This document shows positions 9,457-19,101 of a stretch of DNA of 60,745 nucleotides, piece after piece (position 1 is the stretch's first letter; the number at the start of each line of letters is the position of its first letter). Source of the stretch: an uncultured Marinobacter sp. (GTDB lineage: Bacteria; Pseudomonadota; Gammaproteobacteria; Pseudomonadales; Oleiphilaceae). Both the position numbers and the translations under genes were made by a program. Below the pieces are notes generated by a model. It searched no databases. It was not told where the DNA came from and saw only the letters and a list, made by a program, of their open reading frames with translations. The DNA is taken from assembly GCF_947259545.1 (NCBI RefSeq), contig NZ_CAMYMK010000004.1:1-60745 (forward strand). The letters run 5' to 3'.

Positions 9457-10779
9457 ATGGCCAAGACAGCATCATTGCCTGCGGGCGCGGGAAAAGGACT
9501 GGCGGAGCTGCGTTCGCGGCTCTGGTTCGTCTTCCTGGCATTGTTGGTGTACCGGATCGGTGCCCATATTCCGGTGCCGGGTATTAACCCTGACCGCCTG
9601 GCAGCATTGTTTGATCAGAATCAGGGCACGATCCTGAGTCTGTTCAACATGTTTTCCGGTGGTGCGCTTGAGCGCATGAGTATCTTCGCACTCGGTATCA
9701 TGCCGTATATCTCTGCCTCCATTATCATGCAGCTCATGACTGCGGTCAGTCCGCAGCTTGAGCAGCTGAAGAAGGAAGGTGAGGCTGGTCGTCGCAAGAT
9801 CAGTCAGTACACGCGGTATGGTACGGTTATCCTGGCCCTGGTTCAGGGCTTTGGTATTTCTGTCGGTCTGGCATCTCAGGGCGTCACCTTTAATGACAGC
9901 TTCAGCTTCCACTTCGTGGCAGTTGTATCCTTTGTCAGCGGTGCCGTCTTCATGATGTGGCTGGGTGAGCAGATCACCGAGCGTGGCGTAGGTAACGGGA
10001 TTTCCCTGCTGATTTTTGCGGGTATCGTTGCCGGGCTGCCCGGTGCTATCGGTCAGACTCTGTCGCAGGCCCGGAACGGTGAGATGAGTCTTCTCGTTGT
10101 TCTGGGGATTGGTGTGTTGGCTATTGCCGTGGTTGGCTTCGTGGTGTTCATGGAGCGCGGTCAGCGTCGTCTGACCATCAACTATGCCAAGCGTCAGCAG
10201 GGCCGCCGGGTGTTTGCCCAGCAGTCCAGCCATCTGCCGCTGAAGGTCAATATGGCCGGTGTTATTCCGCCGATCTTTGCTTCCTCCATCCTGTTGTTCC
10301 CAGCATCCCTGGGGCAGTGGTTTGGTCAGGGCGAAGGCATGGAATGGCTGAGTGATATTTCCCAGGCACTGGCGCCAAGCCAGCCCCTGTACATCATCCT
10401 GTTTGCGGCAGCAGTGGTCTTCTTCTGCTTCTTCTACACAGCGTTGATGTACAACCCGAAAGAAGTTGCGGATAACCTCAAGCGCTCTGGAGCGTTTATT
10501 CCGGGCATTCGTCCTGGTGATCAGACCGCCAAGTATATTGACGGCGTTCTGACCCGGCTGACTCTGTTCGGTGCAATGTACATTGCAGCAGTTTCCCTGT
10601 TCCCTCAGTTCCTGATGGTGGCCGGGAATGTACCGTTCTATCTGGGCGGTACCTCACTGCTGATTGTTGTAGTCGTGGTGATGGATTTCATGGCGCAGGT
10701 TCAGTCGCACCTGATGTCCCATCAGTATGAATCGCTGATGAAGAAGTCCAATCTCAAGGGCTATGGTCGGAACGGTTAA
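9457..10779 (+). CDS. secY: Protein translocase subunit SecY
   Basis: The 440-residue protein is the channel subunit of the SecYEG translocon in the inner membrane. Ten hydrophobic segments can be traced, with the conserved [11 protein letters not shown] after TM1, [12 protein letters not shown] in TM2, and the cytoplasmic loop GERxRR-type stretch replaced by the usual proteobacterial [20 protein letters not shown]. The C-terminal loop contains [20 protein letters not shown]. Gene position between rplO and rpmJ is the standard end of the spc operon. Confidence 0.98.
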   Translation: MAKTASLPAGAGKGLAELRSRLWFVFLALLVYRIGAHIPVPGINPDRLAALFDQNQGTILSLFNMFSGGALERMSIFALGIMPYISASIIMQLMTAVSPQLEQLKKEGEAGRRKISQYTRYGTVILALVQGFGISVGLASQGVTFNDSFSFHFVAVVSFVSGAVFMMWLGEQITERGVGNGISLLIFAGIVAGLPGAIGQTLSQARNGEMSLLVVLGIGVLAIAVVGFVVFMERGQRRLTINYAKRQQGRRVFAQQSSHLPLKVNMAGVIPPIFASSILLFPASLGQWFGQGEGMEWLSDISQALAPSQPLYIILFAAAVVFFCFFYTALMYNPKEVADNLKRSGAFIPGIRPGDQTAKYIDGVLTRLTLFGAMYIAAVSLFPQFLMVAGNVPFYLGGTSLLIVVVVVMDFMAQVQSHLMSHQYESLMKKSNLKGYGRNG

Positions 10780-10809
10780 AACCGTTCCCCTTGAAAACTG
10801 GAGTCGACA

Positions 10810-10923
10810 ATGAAAGTACGCGCTTCGGTAAAGAAAATTTGCCGTAACTGCAAAGTAATTCGTCGCAATGGCTCAGTACGAGTCATTTGCTCGGAGCCTC
10901 GTCACAAGCAGCGCCAGGGCTGA
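10810..10923 (+). CDS. rpmJ: 50S ribosomal protein L36
   Basis: This 37-codon gene encodes [20 protein letters not shown] and onward to a [11 protein letters not shown] end. Cys11, Cys14, Cys27 and His32 form the zinc ribbon of the C+ form of L36. L36 is the smallest 50S protein. It sits 30 bases after secY with ribosome-binding site CTGGAG, as in the E. coli spc operon. Because it keeps the zinc ligands, a zinc-free paralogue could exist elsewhere, but none is visible here. Confidence 0.96.
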   Translation: MKVRASVKKICRNCKVIRRNGSVRVICSEPRHKQRQG

Positions 10924-10961
10924 TTCCTTCGGGAAGCCTTCCTGACATTGCAGGGTTTCGG

Positions 10962-11003
10962 AATAATAGCGCTTGACTCTGAACAGGGTCAGGCGCTATT
11001 ATT
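10962..11003 (+). promoter_or_regulatory. 42-bp palindrome overlapping the predicted rpsM promoter
   Basis: AATAATAGCGCTTGACTCT (10962-10980) and AGGGTCAGGCGCTATTATT (10985-11003) form a 19-bp stem (17 Watson-Crick, 2 G-U as RNA) with a GAAC loop. The same bases hold a promoter-like pair: TTGACT (10973-10978), 18-base spacer, TATTAT (10997-11002). Either arm therefore holds one promoter hexamer of the alpha operon, 61-91 bases before rpsM. It could instead be an RNA hairpin at the end of the spc transcript. Confidence 0.65.
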
Positions 11004-11063
11004 TCGCGCCCTTTTTGTGGCGGAAAATTCACACAGCAAAGCTTTGAACGCGGAGTAATTTGG

Positions 11064-11420
11064 ATGGCACGTATAGCCGGTGTCAATATACCCGATAACA
11101 AACATGCTGTTATCTCGCTGACCTACATCTTTGGTGTTGGCAAGACAACAGCCCAAAAGCTTTGCGATGCAACCGGCGTCAAGCCGGACGTCAAGGTCAA
11201 GGACCTGTCCGACGAGCAACTTGAATCGCTTCGTACTGAAGTGGGCAAGGTGTCTGTCGAAGGCGATCTGCGTCGTGAAGTACAGATGAACATCAAGCGT
11301 TTGAAGGATCTCGGATGTCACCGTGGTCTGCGTCATCGTCATGGCCTTCCGGTCCGTGGCCAGCGCACCAAGACCAACGCCCGCACCCGTAAAGGTCCTC
11401 GCAAACCTATTCGTAAGTAA
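11064..11420 (+). CDS. rpsM: 30S ribosomal protein S13
   Basis: The 118-residue S13 begins [20 protein letters not shown] and has the helix-two-turn-helix domain ([14 protein letters not shown]) and the basic tail ending GPRKPIRK. S13 sits in the 30S head, contacts P-site tRNA and forms intersubunit bridges. It is the first gene of the alpha operon (rpsM-rpsK-rpsD-rpoA-rplQ). The ribosome-binding site is CGGAGTAATTTGG. Confidence 0.98.
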   Translation: MARIAGVNIPDNKHAVISLTYIFGVGKTTAQKLCDATGVKPDVKVKDLSDEQLESLRTEVGKVSVEGDLRREVQMNIKRLKDLGCHRGLRHRHGLPVRGQRTKTNARTRKGPRKPIRK

Positions 11421-11433
11421 CAGGTAGGCAAAC

Positions 11434-11823
11434 ATGGCAAAGCCAGGTACACGTACCCGTAAAAAGGTGAAAAAGACGGTTGTTGATGGCGTCGCACACG
11501 TTCACGCGTCCTTCAACAACACTATCGTGACCATTTCTGACCGTCAGGGCAACGTCCTGTCCTGGGCTACCTCTGGTGGTTCCGGTTTCCGTGGGTCACG
11601 CAAGAGTACACCTTTTGCTGCGCAGGTAGCAGCTGAAAGAGCCGGTAATGCGGCTGCTGAATACGGCCTTAAAAACCTGGACGTAGAGGTTAAGGGTCCT
11701 GGGCCCGGACGTGAGTCTGCAGTTCGCGCGCTGAACGCGTGTGGCTACAAGATCACTAACATCACTGATGTGACGCCGATTCCCCATAACGGTTGTCGTC
11801 CGCCCAAAAAGCGCCGCGTCTAA
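11434..11823 (+). CDS. rpsK: 30S ribosomal protein S11
   Basis: The 129-residue S11 shows the signature [19 protein letters not shown] and the C-terminal segment [16 protein letters not shown], both nearly invariant. S11 lies on the 30S platform near the E site and mRNA. The isoaspartate-prone Asn-Gly of E. coli S11 is present (PHNGC). It is 13 bases after rpsM and 18 before rpsD. Confidence 0.98.
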   Translation: MAKPGTRTRKKVKKTVVDGVAHVHASFNNTIVTISDRQGNVLSWATSGGSGFRGSRKSTPFAAQVAAERAGNAAAEYGLKNLDVEVKGPGPGRESAVRALNACGYKITNITDVTPIPHNGCRPPKKRRV

Positions 11824-11841
11824 CACAGGAGACAGTGAAAA

Positions 11842-12462
11842 ATGGCTCGTTATATAGGCCCGAAGTGCAAGCTGTCTCGTCGTGAAGGGACAGATCTTTT
11901 TCTGAAGAGCGGTGTTCGCGCGCTCGATTCCAAGTGCAACATCGAGACTCCGCCGGGTATGCACGGCGCGCGTCGCGGTCGTCTGTCCGAGTACGGCGTA
12001 CAGCTTCGTGAAAAACAAAAAGTCCGTCGTATTTACGGTGTGCTGGAAAAGCAGTTCCGTAACTACTACAAAGAGGCGGCCCGCATCAAAGGTGCAACCG
12101 GTGAAAACCTGCTGCAGCTGCTGGAAGGGCGTCTGGACAACGTTGTATATCGCATGGGTTTTGGTTCTACCCGTGCTGAATCCCGTCAGCTCGTTTCTCA
12201 CAAGGCGATCCTGGTGAACGACAAGGTAGTGAACATTCCTTCCTACCAGGTCAAGCCGGGTGATGTTGTGAGTGTGCGTGAAAAGGCAAAAAACCAGCTC
12301 CGCGTTAAAGGCGCGCTGGATCTGTCTGCAAGCCGCGCACCGGTGAGCTGGGTAGAGGTCGACGCCAGCAAGATGTCCGGCGTTTACAAGACAGTGCCTG
12401 AGCGTACTGAACTGCCGGCCGACATCAATGAGAACCTCATCGTCGAGCTTTACTCGAAGTAA
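11842..12462 (+). CDS. rpsD: 30S ribosomal protein S4
   Basis: The 206-residue S4 starts [20 protein letters not shown] and contains the S4 RNA-binding domain ([19 protein letters not shown], then [20 protein letters not shown]). S4 nucleates 30S assembly, and in E. coli it represses the alpha operon by binding its leader mRNA. Here the leader before rpsM is about 55 bases, and the E. coli pseudoknot was not recognised by eye. Confidence 0.98.
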   Translation: MARYIGPKCKLSRREGTDLFLKSGVRALDSKCNIETPPGMHGARRGRLSEYGVQLREKQKVRRIYGVLEKQFRNYYKEAARIKGATGENLLQLLEGRLDNVVYRMGFGSTRAESRQLVSHKAILVNDKVVNIPSYQVKPGDVVSVREKAKNQLRVKGALDLSASRAPVSWVEVDASKMSGVYKTVPERTELPADINENLIVELYSK

Positions 12463-12497
12463 AGCCCAGTTAGCAACGAGAGCAGATAGGGGCGTCT

Positions 12498-13502
12498 ATG
12501 CAGCGTTCAGTACATGAGTTATTGACACCTCGTACCATTGACGTGAAGGAATCAAGCGCCACGCGTGCCAAGGTGACACTGGAGCCTCTGGAAAGAGGTT
12601 TTGGTCATACCCTGGGAAGCGCACTGCGTCGTATACTCTTGTCCTCAATGCCGGGCTGTGCGATTACCGAAGCACAGATTGACGGCGTTCTGCATGAGTA
12701 CAGCGCAATTGAGGGTGTCCAGGAAGACGTCATCGAGATTCTTCTGAATCTCAAAGGCGTAGCTGTCAAGATGGGCGGTCGGGATGAAGCCGAGGTCACC
12801 CTCAGCAAGAAAGGCCCGGGTGCTGTCACAGCCGGAGATATCAAGCTGGATCATGATGTCGAGATCACCAACCCGGATCATGTGATCTGTCACCTGAGTG
12901 AAAAGGGTGAAGTGAACATGCGTCTGAAGGTTGCTCGTGGTCGCGGCTATGAGCCGGCCGATCAGCGGGGTCTGGACGAGGACGAAACTCGCGCTATCGG
13001 ACGCCTGCAGCTGGATGCGACTTTCAGTCCGGTTCGCCGTGTTGCTTACGCCGTGGAAAGTGCACGGGTAGAGCAGCGCACTGATCTGGACAAGCTGGTT
13101 ATTGATCTGGAAACCAATGGCACCATCGATCCGGAAGAAGCGATTCGCCGGGCCGCAACCATTCTCCAGCAACAGCTGGCGGTGTTTGTTGATTTCGATC
13201 ATGAAAAAGAACCCGAGCGTGTAGAGGAAGAGGAAGAGATTGATCCGATTCTGCTGCGTCCGGTGGATGATCTGGAATTGACAGTGCGTTCAGCTAACTG
13301 CTTGAAGGCTGAGAACATCTACTACATCGGCGATCTGATTCAGCGCACTGAAGTTGAGCTGCTGAAGACGCCTAACCTTGGTAAAAAGTCGCTGACCGAG
13401 ATCAAGGACGTGCTTGCGTCCCGTGGTCTGTCACTGGGTATGCGTCTTGATAACTGGCCGCCGGCAAGCCTCCGTGGCGACGACCGGGTTCTGGGCGGTT
13501 AA
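12498..13502 (+). CDS. rpoA: DNA-directed RNA polymerase subunit alpha
   Basis: The 334-residue alpha subunit has the N-terminal dimerisation and assembly domain ([20 protein letters not shown]), an acidic linker ([12 protein letters not shown]) and the C-terminal DNA-binding domain. Within the latter, [20 protein letters not shown] holds the arginine that contacts UP elements, and [16 protein letters not shown] is the second helix-hairpin-helix part. It sits in the alpha operon between rpsD and rplQ. Confidence 0.99.
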   Translation: MQRSVHELLTPRTIDVKESSATRAKVTLEPLERGFGHTLGSALRRILLSSMPGCAITEAQIDGVLHEYSAIEGVQEDVIEILLNLKGVAVKMGGRDEAEVTLSKKGPGAVTAGDIKLDHDVEITNPDHVICHLSEKGEVNMRLKVARGRGYEPADQRGLDEDETRAIGRLQLDATFSPVRRVAYAVESARVEQRTDLDKLVIDLETNGTIDPEEAIRRAATILQQQLAVFVDFDHEKEPERVEEEEEIDPILLRPVDDLELTVRSANCLKAENIYYIGDLIQRTEVELLKTPNLGKKSLTEIKDVLASRGLSLGMRLDNWPPASLRGDDRVLGG

Positions 13503-13535
13503 TCGCCGATTAGTTTAAGGTAAGGAATAAGAGCA

Positions 13536-13934
13536 ATGCGTCATCGTAAGAGTGGTCGTAAGTTCAGCAGGACCAGTGCGCATCGCAAGGCCATGTTCCG
13601 TAACATGACTGCGTCACTGGTTGAACACGAGCTGATCAAGACAACGCTGCCGAAAGCCAAAGAGCTTCGTCGTGTAGCTGAGCCTTTGATCACGCTCTCC
13701 AAGAATGATTCGGTCGCGAATCGTCGTCTGGCGTTTTCTCGCCTGCGCAACGATGCTGCGGTTGCCAAGCTTTTTGATGAGCTGGGTCCCCGCTATAGCG
13801 AGCGTCCGGGTGGTTACCTTCGTATCCTGAAGTGCGGCTTCCGTGCCGGCGACAATGCCCCGATGGCATTCGTCGAGCTGGTTGGCCGTCCGCTGGATGT
13901 CGAAGCGGAAGAGATGGACGACGACGAAGAGTAA
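13536..13934 (+). CDS. rplQ: 50S ribosomal protein L17
   Basis: The 132-residue L17 begins [20 protein letters not shown] and includes [20 protein letters not shown], the family signature, and an acidic tail ([10 protein letters not shown]). L17 lies near the exit tunnel on the 50S surface. It is the last gene of the alpha operon and is followed 26 bases later by a strong intrinsic terminator. Confidence 0.98.
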   Translation: MRHRKSGRKFSRTSAHRKAMFRNMTASLVEHELIKTTLPKAKELRRVAEPLITLSKNDSVANRRLAFSRLRNDAAVAKLFDELGPRYSERPGGYLRILKCGFRAGDNAPMAFVELVGRPLDVEAEEMDDDEE

Positions 13935-13960
13935 GTTCCTCGGAGTTGTCCAAGGAAAAA

Positions 13961-13989
13961 GCCGGGGGGAGACCCCCGGCTTTTTTTTT
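13961..13989 (+). terminator. Rho-independent terminator of the alpha operon
   Basis: GCCGGGGG (13961-13968) pairs with CCCCCGGC (13973-13980) around GAGA and is followed by nine T residues. It ends the ribosomal gene run. Confidence 0.93.
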
Positions 13990-14077
13990 GGCTGGAAGAA
14001 ATGTTTTGGCCGATTATAGAAATGAGTAGCCTGCTAGTTGGGCGGTAGGGGCCTGGGCTACACAGGTATAGCCTCCT

Positions 14078-16900
14078 TTATTTCTCCAGCATAGGTTTCA
14101 GATAGTGTCCGGTGTGGGACCTGGCGTTCTTGGCGACCTGTTCGGGAGTACCTTCAGCGATGATCTGGCCGCCACCGGAGCCACCTTCCGGTCCAAGATC
14201 GACAATCCAGTCGGCGGTCTTGATAACGTCCAGGTTGTGTTCGATCACGATAATGGTATTGCCGTGGTCACGTAGGCGCTGGAGTACATTCAGTAACTGC
14301 TGGATGTCGTAGAAATGGAGGCCTGTGGTGGGCTCATCGAGGATGTAGAGTGTCTTGCCGGTATCACGCTTGGACAGTTCTTTCGCCAGTTTTACCCGCT
14401 GGGCTTCGCCTCCCGACAGCGTGACGGCGCTCTGACCCAGACGGATGTAGGATAGGCCGACATCGATCAGGGTCTGCAGCTTACGGGCAATGAAGGGAAC
14501 GGGATCAAAGAATTCCCGGCCTTCCTCGACGGTCATTTCCAGCACTTCGTGGATATTCTTGCCCTTGTAGCGGACTTCCAGGGTTTCCCGGTTGTAGCGT
14601 TTGCCCTTGCAGGCGTCGCAGGGCACGTACACGTCAGGGAGGAAGTGCATTTCGACCTTGATTACCCCGTCGCCCTGGCAGGCCTCGCAGCGACCGCCCT
14701 TGACGTTAAAGCTGAAGCGGCCGGGCTTATAGCCGCGGGAGCGAGCTTCCTGGGTGCCGGCAAAGAGTTCGCGGATCGGCGTGAACAGTCCGGTGTAGGT
14801 GGCCGGGTTGGATCGTGGTGTGCGACCGATGGGGCTTTGGTCGATATCTATCACTTTGTCCAGATGATCCAGGCCCTTGAGTTTCTCATAGGGTGCGTGG
14901 GTCAGGCTGGTCGCTTTGTTCAGCTTGGCGGCGGCGACCGGGTAAAGTGTCCCGTTGATCAGGGTGGACTTCCCGGAACCGGACACGCCGGTTATGCACG
15001 TCATGATGCCTAATGGAATATTAAGCGTAACATTCTGCAGGTTGTTCCCGCTGGCGCCAGAGAGGGTAAGCTGCTTGCCGCTTCCGGTGTTTCTGGTTGC
15101 GGGGATGGCAATCTCACGGGTGCCGTTCAGGTACTGCCCGGTGAGGGAATCTTTATTGGCAATGATGTCCTCTGGGGTTCCCTGGGCAATGATTTCGCCG
15201 CCGTGAACGCCAGCACCGGGTCCAATGTCGATCACGTGGTCGGCTGCACGAATGGCGTCTTCGTCATGCTCCACCACAATCACGGTATTGCCGAGATCCC
15301 GGAGGTGGGTGAGGGTGGCCAGCAGGCGATCGTTGTCGCGCTGGTGGAGGCCGATAGACGGCTCGTCGAGGATGTACATCACCCCGACCAGACCGGCGCC
15401 AATCTGGCTGGCCAGGCGAATACGCTGGGCTTCCCCGCCGGACAGGGTGTCGGCACTACGCTCCAGTGTGAGGTATTCCAGGCCGACGTTCACCAGGAAC
15501 TGCAGGCGCTGACGGACCTCCTTGAGGATCTTTTCGGCAATCTCACCCTTGCGACCGGGTAGAGACAGGGTTTCGAAATAGTCATGGGCGTCGCCCACCG
15601 GCAGGTGAGTTACGTCGGAAATGTTGTGGTTTTCGACGAACACATGGCGTGCGCCGCGGCGCAGGCGGGAGCCATGGCAGTCCTTGCAGGGCTGAGTGCT
15701 CAGGTTGCGGGCGAGCTCCTCCCGCATGCTCTGGGATTCGGTTTCCCGGTAGCGGCGTTCCAGGTTGGGCAGGATCCCTTCAAAAGGATGGGCCTTTGCC
15801 ATGATGTGGCCACGAGAATTCACGTAGCGGAAGGGGATATCCTCGCTACCCGAGCCGTAAAGAAGGGTCTGGCGGAAGTCCTCGGGTAAATCCTCCCATG
15901 GCGTTTCCATATCCACGCCATAATGTTCGGCGACACTGGTCAGCATCTGGAAGTAATAGACGGCCCGGCGATCCCAGCCCTTGATGGCGCCTGCTGCCAG
16001 TTTGGCTTCCGGGTGCTGGACGATTTTCTCGGGGTCGAAAAATTGCTTAACGCCCAGTCCGTCGCAGGTCGGGCAGGCGCCGGCCGGGTTGTTGAAGGAG
16101 AACAGCCGGGGCTCCAGTTCGCTCAGGGAATAGCCACACTGGGTGCAGGCATAGCGGGCAGAGTACGTATGCTCCTCGCCTTCACCGGTCATGGGGGCGA
16201 CCAGTGCAATGCCATCGGCCAGAGCCAGCGCGGTCTCGAAGCTTTCCGCCAGACGTTGTTCCAGGCCGGGCTTGACCTTGAAGCGGTCGACGACCACATC
16301 GATCTGGTGTTTGCGTTTTTTGTCCAGCGTTGGCAGGTCATCGATGTCATACACCGTGCCGTCGATGCGCAGCCGGATGAAACCCTGACTGCGCATGGTC
16401 TCGAACACCTGGAGGTGTTCGCCCTTACGATCCCGGATGACCGGAGCAAGGATCATCAGCTTGCTGTCCTCGGGCATCGCCAGTACCTGGTCCACCATCT
16501 GGCTGACGGTCTGGGCCTCCAATGGCTGGCCGTGGTCGGGGCAGCGGGGCTCGCCCGCACGGGCGAACAGCAATCGCAGATAATCGTAAATCTCGGTGAT
16601 GGTGCCCACGGTGGAGCGGGGATTGTGAGAGGTGGATTTCTGCTCAATGGAAATCGCCGGCGACAGACCTTCAATATGGTCCACATCCGGTTTTTCCATC
16701 ATCGACAGAAACTGGCGTGCGTAGGTGGAGAGGGACTCCACATAGCGGCGCTGCCCTTCTGCGTATAGGGTGTCGAAGGCAAGGGATGACTTGCCGGAGC
16801 CGGACAGGCCGGTAATCACGATCAGCTTGTCCCGCGGCATATCCAGGTCGATGTTCTTCAGGTTGTGGGTCCGCGCCCCTTTGATCTGGATATGATCCAT
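14078..16900 (-). CDS. uvrA: Excinuclease ABC subunit A
   Basis: The 940-residue protein is full-length UvrA, the damage sensor of nucleotide excision repair. Two ABC ATPase halves are visible: Walker A motifs GLSGSGKSS (about residue 31) and GVSGSGKST (about 640), and two [12 protein letters not shown] signatures. Zinc modules include the CTQCGYS/CPTCDG pair and [14 protein letters not shown]. It is divergent from the MFS gene, with ssb next, the arrangement known in Pseudomonas. TATAAT on the minus strand at 16927-16932 is a possible -10. No CTGT-N8-ACAG LexA box was found upstream. Confidence 0.98.
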   Translation of the reverse strand: MDHIQIKGARTHNLKNIDLDMPRDKLIVITGLSGSGKSSLAFDTLYAEGQRRYVESLSTYARQFLSMMEKPDVDHIEGLSPAISIEQKSTSHNPRSTVGTITEIYDYLRLLFARAGEPRCPDHGQPLEAQTVSQMVDQVLAMPEDSKLMILAPVIRDRKGEHLQVFETMRSQGFIRLRIDGTVYDIDDLPTLDKKRKHQIDVVVDRFKVKPGLEQRLAESFETALALADGIALVAPMTGEGEEHTYSARYACTQCGYSLSELEPRLFSFNNPAGACPTCDGLGVKQFFDPEKIVQHPEAKLAAGAIKGWDRRAVYYFQMLTSVAEHYGVDMETPWEDLPEDFRQTLLYGSGSEDIPFRYVNSRGHIMAKAHPFEGILPNLERRYRETESQSMREELARNLSTQPCKDCHGSRLRRGARHVFVENHNISDVTHLPVGDAHDYFETLSLPGRKGEIAEKILKEVRQRLQFLVNVGLEYLTLERSADTLSGGEAQRIRLASQIGAGLVGVMYILDEPSIGLHQRDNDRLLATLTHLRDLGNTVIVVEHDEDAIRAADHVIDIGPGAGVHGGEIIAQGTPEDIIANKDSLTGQYLNGTREIAIPATRNTGSGKQLTLSGASGNNLQNVTLNIPLGIMTCITGVSGSGKSTLINGTLYPVAAAKLNKATSLTHAPYEKLKGLDHLDKVIDIDQSPIGRTPRSNPATYTGLFTPIRELFAGTQEARSRGYKPGRFSFNVKGGRCEACQGDGVIKVEMHFLPDVYVPCDACKGKRYNRETLEVRYKGKNIHEVLEMTVEEGREFFDPVPFIARKLQTLIDVGLSYIRLGQSAVTLSGGEAQRVKLAKELSKRDTGKTLYILDEPTTGLHFYDIQQLLNVLQRLRDHGNTIIVIEHNLDVIKTADWIVDLGPEGGSGGGQIIAEGTPEQVAKNARSHTGHYLKPMLEK

Positions 16901-17015
16901 AACACCTCGCTCGAAGAAAAAACGGGATTATACCGTGTTATACCCCGCCCGGCGAAAGCCGTGATGGTAAGTGACTATGCGGTTTGTCCCTGTGCCGTGA
17001 CGAACCGTGTTCTGG

Positions 17016-17021
17016 TACAAT
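17016..17021 (+). promoter_or_regulatory. Candidate extended -10 promoter for the MFS gene
   Basis: TGGTACAAT contains TACAAT (17016-17021) with a TG three bases upstream, an extended -10 element. No good -35 hexamer precedes it. It is 58 bases ahead of the chosen start at 17080. Confidence 0.45.
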
Positions 17022-17079
17022 GCGCGGTTTCCGGAACGGCGGCTGTCCGCCAGAAACCGAATTAATGAAAGGCTCTCCC

Positions 17080-18450
17080 ATGAATGCACTTGAAAGGCGA
17101 TCAGTAGCGGCGTTGGCATCGGTTTATGCCATGCGGATGCTGGGCCTGTTCATGGTGATGCCGGTGTTTGTCCTGTTAGGCGACGACCTGCAGGGCTCGA
17201 CTCCGGCGTTGATTGGTCTGGCCATAGGCGCCTACGGTCTGAGCCAGGCGTTGTTGCAGATTCCGTTCGGTCTCCTATCGGACCGCGTGGGCCGCAAGCG
17301 CATGATCTATATCGGACTGATCCTCTTTGCCGCAGGCAGTCTCGTGGCCGCATCAACTGACTCCATATACGTTGTTATTGGCGGACGGATCCTTCAGGGG
17401 GCGGGGGCTATTGCCAGTGTACTGATGGCTTTGCTCAGTGACCTGACGCGGGAAGAGGAGCGGACCAAGGCGATGGCAACGGTGGGGATTTCCATCGGGT
17501 TGTCGTTTTCTGTCTCCCTGGTGCTTGGCCCCCTTATCGGATCCGCCTTTGGCCTGTCAGGTCTGTTTTACCTCACGGCAGTGCTGGCGCTGGTGGCGAT
17601 GCTGGTTGTTTGGCGTCTGGTGCCCACCCCGCATCAGCACAAAATCAGTGCGGATACCCGGCCCGCGAAGGCTATGCTCTCCAGAGTAATGTCAGATCGC
17701 CGCCTGCTTCGTCTGGACTTCGGTATTTTTGCCCTTCATCTGGCGCTGACCGCCATCTTTCTGGTGTTTCCGACCCTGTTGCAGGATCATTTGGGCCTGC
17801 CATCATCGTCCCACTGGTGGTTCTATTTGACGGTCATGGTCACTTCGTTCTTTGCGATGGTGCCGTTTATCATCATCGGCGAGAAAAAGCGCAAGATGAA
17901 GCCGGTGCTGTGTGGCGCCATTGGGCTGTTAACTCTGGCAACGGCGGGGCTGGCGCAGGTAAGTGTCAGTCTGTTTGCCGCCTGGGCGGTGCTGTTTTTC
18001 TTCTTCATGGCGTTCAATCTGCTGGAGGCGTGCCTGCCTTCGCTGATCAGCAAAGAAGCGCCGGCGGCGAGCAAGGGGACGGCGATGGGAGTCTATTCGA
18101 CCTCCCAGTTTCTCGGGGCATTTGTCGGTGGTGCCATCGGTGGCCTGTTGCTTGAGCAGGTTGGCGTTGGCGGGGTTTTGTGGCTGATGGCAGCCGTGCT
18201 GGTGTTGTGGTTGGTGGTCGCGCTGACCATGCCTGCCCCGGGTTACACGACCAGTTTCGTGGTACAGTTACGGCAAGTGGCGCACAGCCAGTTTGATACT
18301 ATTGACGATGCCTTCCGGCAGCTTCCTGGTGTACAGGATGTGGTTATTCTCGAAGAAGCCGAGACGGCTTACCTGAAGGTGGATCGCCAACTATTTGATG
18401 AGGGGTTACTTGCGGACTTTCCATTTGTCCGGCAGGGTAGCAATTCTTGA
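17080..18450 (+). CDS. MFS transporter with C-terminal YAM-like domain (YajR family)
   Basis: The 456-residue protein is a 12-helix major facilitator. Visible features include the loop 2-3 motif LLSDRVGRKRMIYIG (motif A), the first helix LASVYAMRMLGLFMVMPVF, and, after the last helix, a soluble tail of about 65 residues (FRQLPGVQDVVILEEAETAY), resembling the ferredoxin-like YAM domain of E. coli YajR (454 residues). The substrate is unknown. The ATG at 17080 is chosen for its family-like N terminus and GAAAGG ribosome-binding site; earlier in-frame starts add charged, atypical sequence. It lies between divergent uvrA and ssb, a conserved order. Confidence 0.88.
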   Translation: MNALERRSVAALASVYAMRMLGLFMVMPVFVLLGDDLQGSTPALIGLAIGAYGLSQALLQIPFGLLSDRVGRKRMIYIGLILFAAGSLVAASTDSIYVVIGGRILQGAGAIASVLMALLSDLTREEERTKAMATVGISIGLSFSVSLVLGPLIGSAFGLSGLFYLTAVLALVAMLVVWRLVPTPHQHKISADTRPAKAMLSRVMSDRRLLRLDFGIFALHLALTAIFLVFPTLLQDHLGLPSSSHWWFYLTVMVTSFFAMVPFIIIGEKKRKMKPVLCGAIGLLTLATAGLAQVSVSLFAAWAVLFFFFMAFNLLEACLPSLISKEAPAASKGTAMGVYSTSQFLGAFVGGAIGGLLLEQVGVGGVLWLMAAVLVLWLVVALTMPAPGYTTSFVVQLRQVAHSQFDTIDDAFRQLPGVQDVVILEEAETAYLKVDRQLFDEGLLADFPFVRQGSNS

Positions 18451-18508
18451 AATCCGGAGGCCCGCACGGACGTTGGGTCATCCCTGAAAACTGAGTCAGG
18501 AGCAGATC

Positions 18509-19036
18509 ATGGCACGAGGCGTAAACAAGGTTATTCTTATCGGCAATCTGGGGCAGGACCCGGAGACCCGTTATACCCCTAATGGCAATGCGGTGGTAAA
18601 CCTGAACCTTGCCACGGATGAGAGTTACAAGGACAGGCAAACCGGTCAGATGGTGCCGAAAACCGAATGGCACCGCATTGTGATGTTCGGCAAGATTGCC
18701 GAGGTTGCCGGCCAGTACCTGCGCAAGGGCTCCAAGGTCTATATTGAGGGCAAGCTGCAAACCCGCAAATGGCAGGGGCAGGACGGTCAGGATCGTTACA
18801 CCACCGAAGTGGTGGTGGATATTAATGGCCAGATGCAGATGCTCGACAGCCGCGGAGGTGAAGGCGGCATGAGTCAGGGCGCGCCCGCTGGTCGGCCCCA
18901 GCAGCAGTCCAATTACAACGCACCACCCGCCAATCAGGGTAACCAGCCGCAACAACAGTCCGGCGGTTATAGTCAGCCCTCCCAGGGCAGCATGCCTGAG
19001 CCCGTGGACGATTTTGACGACGATATCCCGTTCTGA
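18509..19036 (+). CDS. ssb: Single-stranded DNA-binding protein
   Basis: The 175-residue protein has an N-terminal OB fold ([20 protein letters not shown] to about residue 110). A disordered Gly/Gln/Asn/Pro-rich linker follows, then the acidic tip DDFDDDIPF, the docking peptide for RecO, PriA, exonuclease I and other repair partners. SSB acts as a homotetramer on exposed ssDNA. The ribosome-binding site is TCAGGAGCAGATC. No SOS box was seen in the 58 bases upstream. Confidence 0.97.
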   Translation: MARGVNKVILIGNLGQDPETRYTPNGNAVVNLNLATDESYKDRQTGQMVPKTEWHRIVMFGKIAEVAGQYLRKGSKVYIEGKLQTRKWQGQDGQDRYTTEVVVDINGQMQMLDSRGGEGGMSQGAPAGRPQQQSNYNAPPANQGNQPQQQSGGYSQPSQGSMPEPVDDFDDDIPF

Positions 19037-19060
19037 GGCAGGCTCTATAAAATGGTCGCA

Positions 19061-19089
19061 CCGGGACCAGAGCTCACCTCTGGTCCCGG
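19061..19089. terminator. Hairpin between convergent ssb and ntrC
   Basis: A perfect 10-bp stem (CCGGGACCAG with CTGGTCCCGG) surrounds a 9-base loop, 25 bases after ssb and 12 bases before the ntrC stop. No long T-run flanks it, so termination is inferred mainly from position between convergent genes. Confidence 0.5.
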
Positions 19090-19101
19090 TTGACTCATTG
19101 T

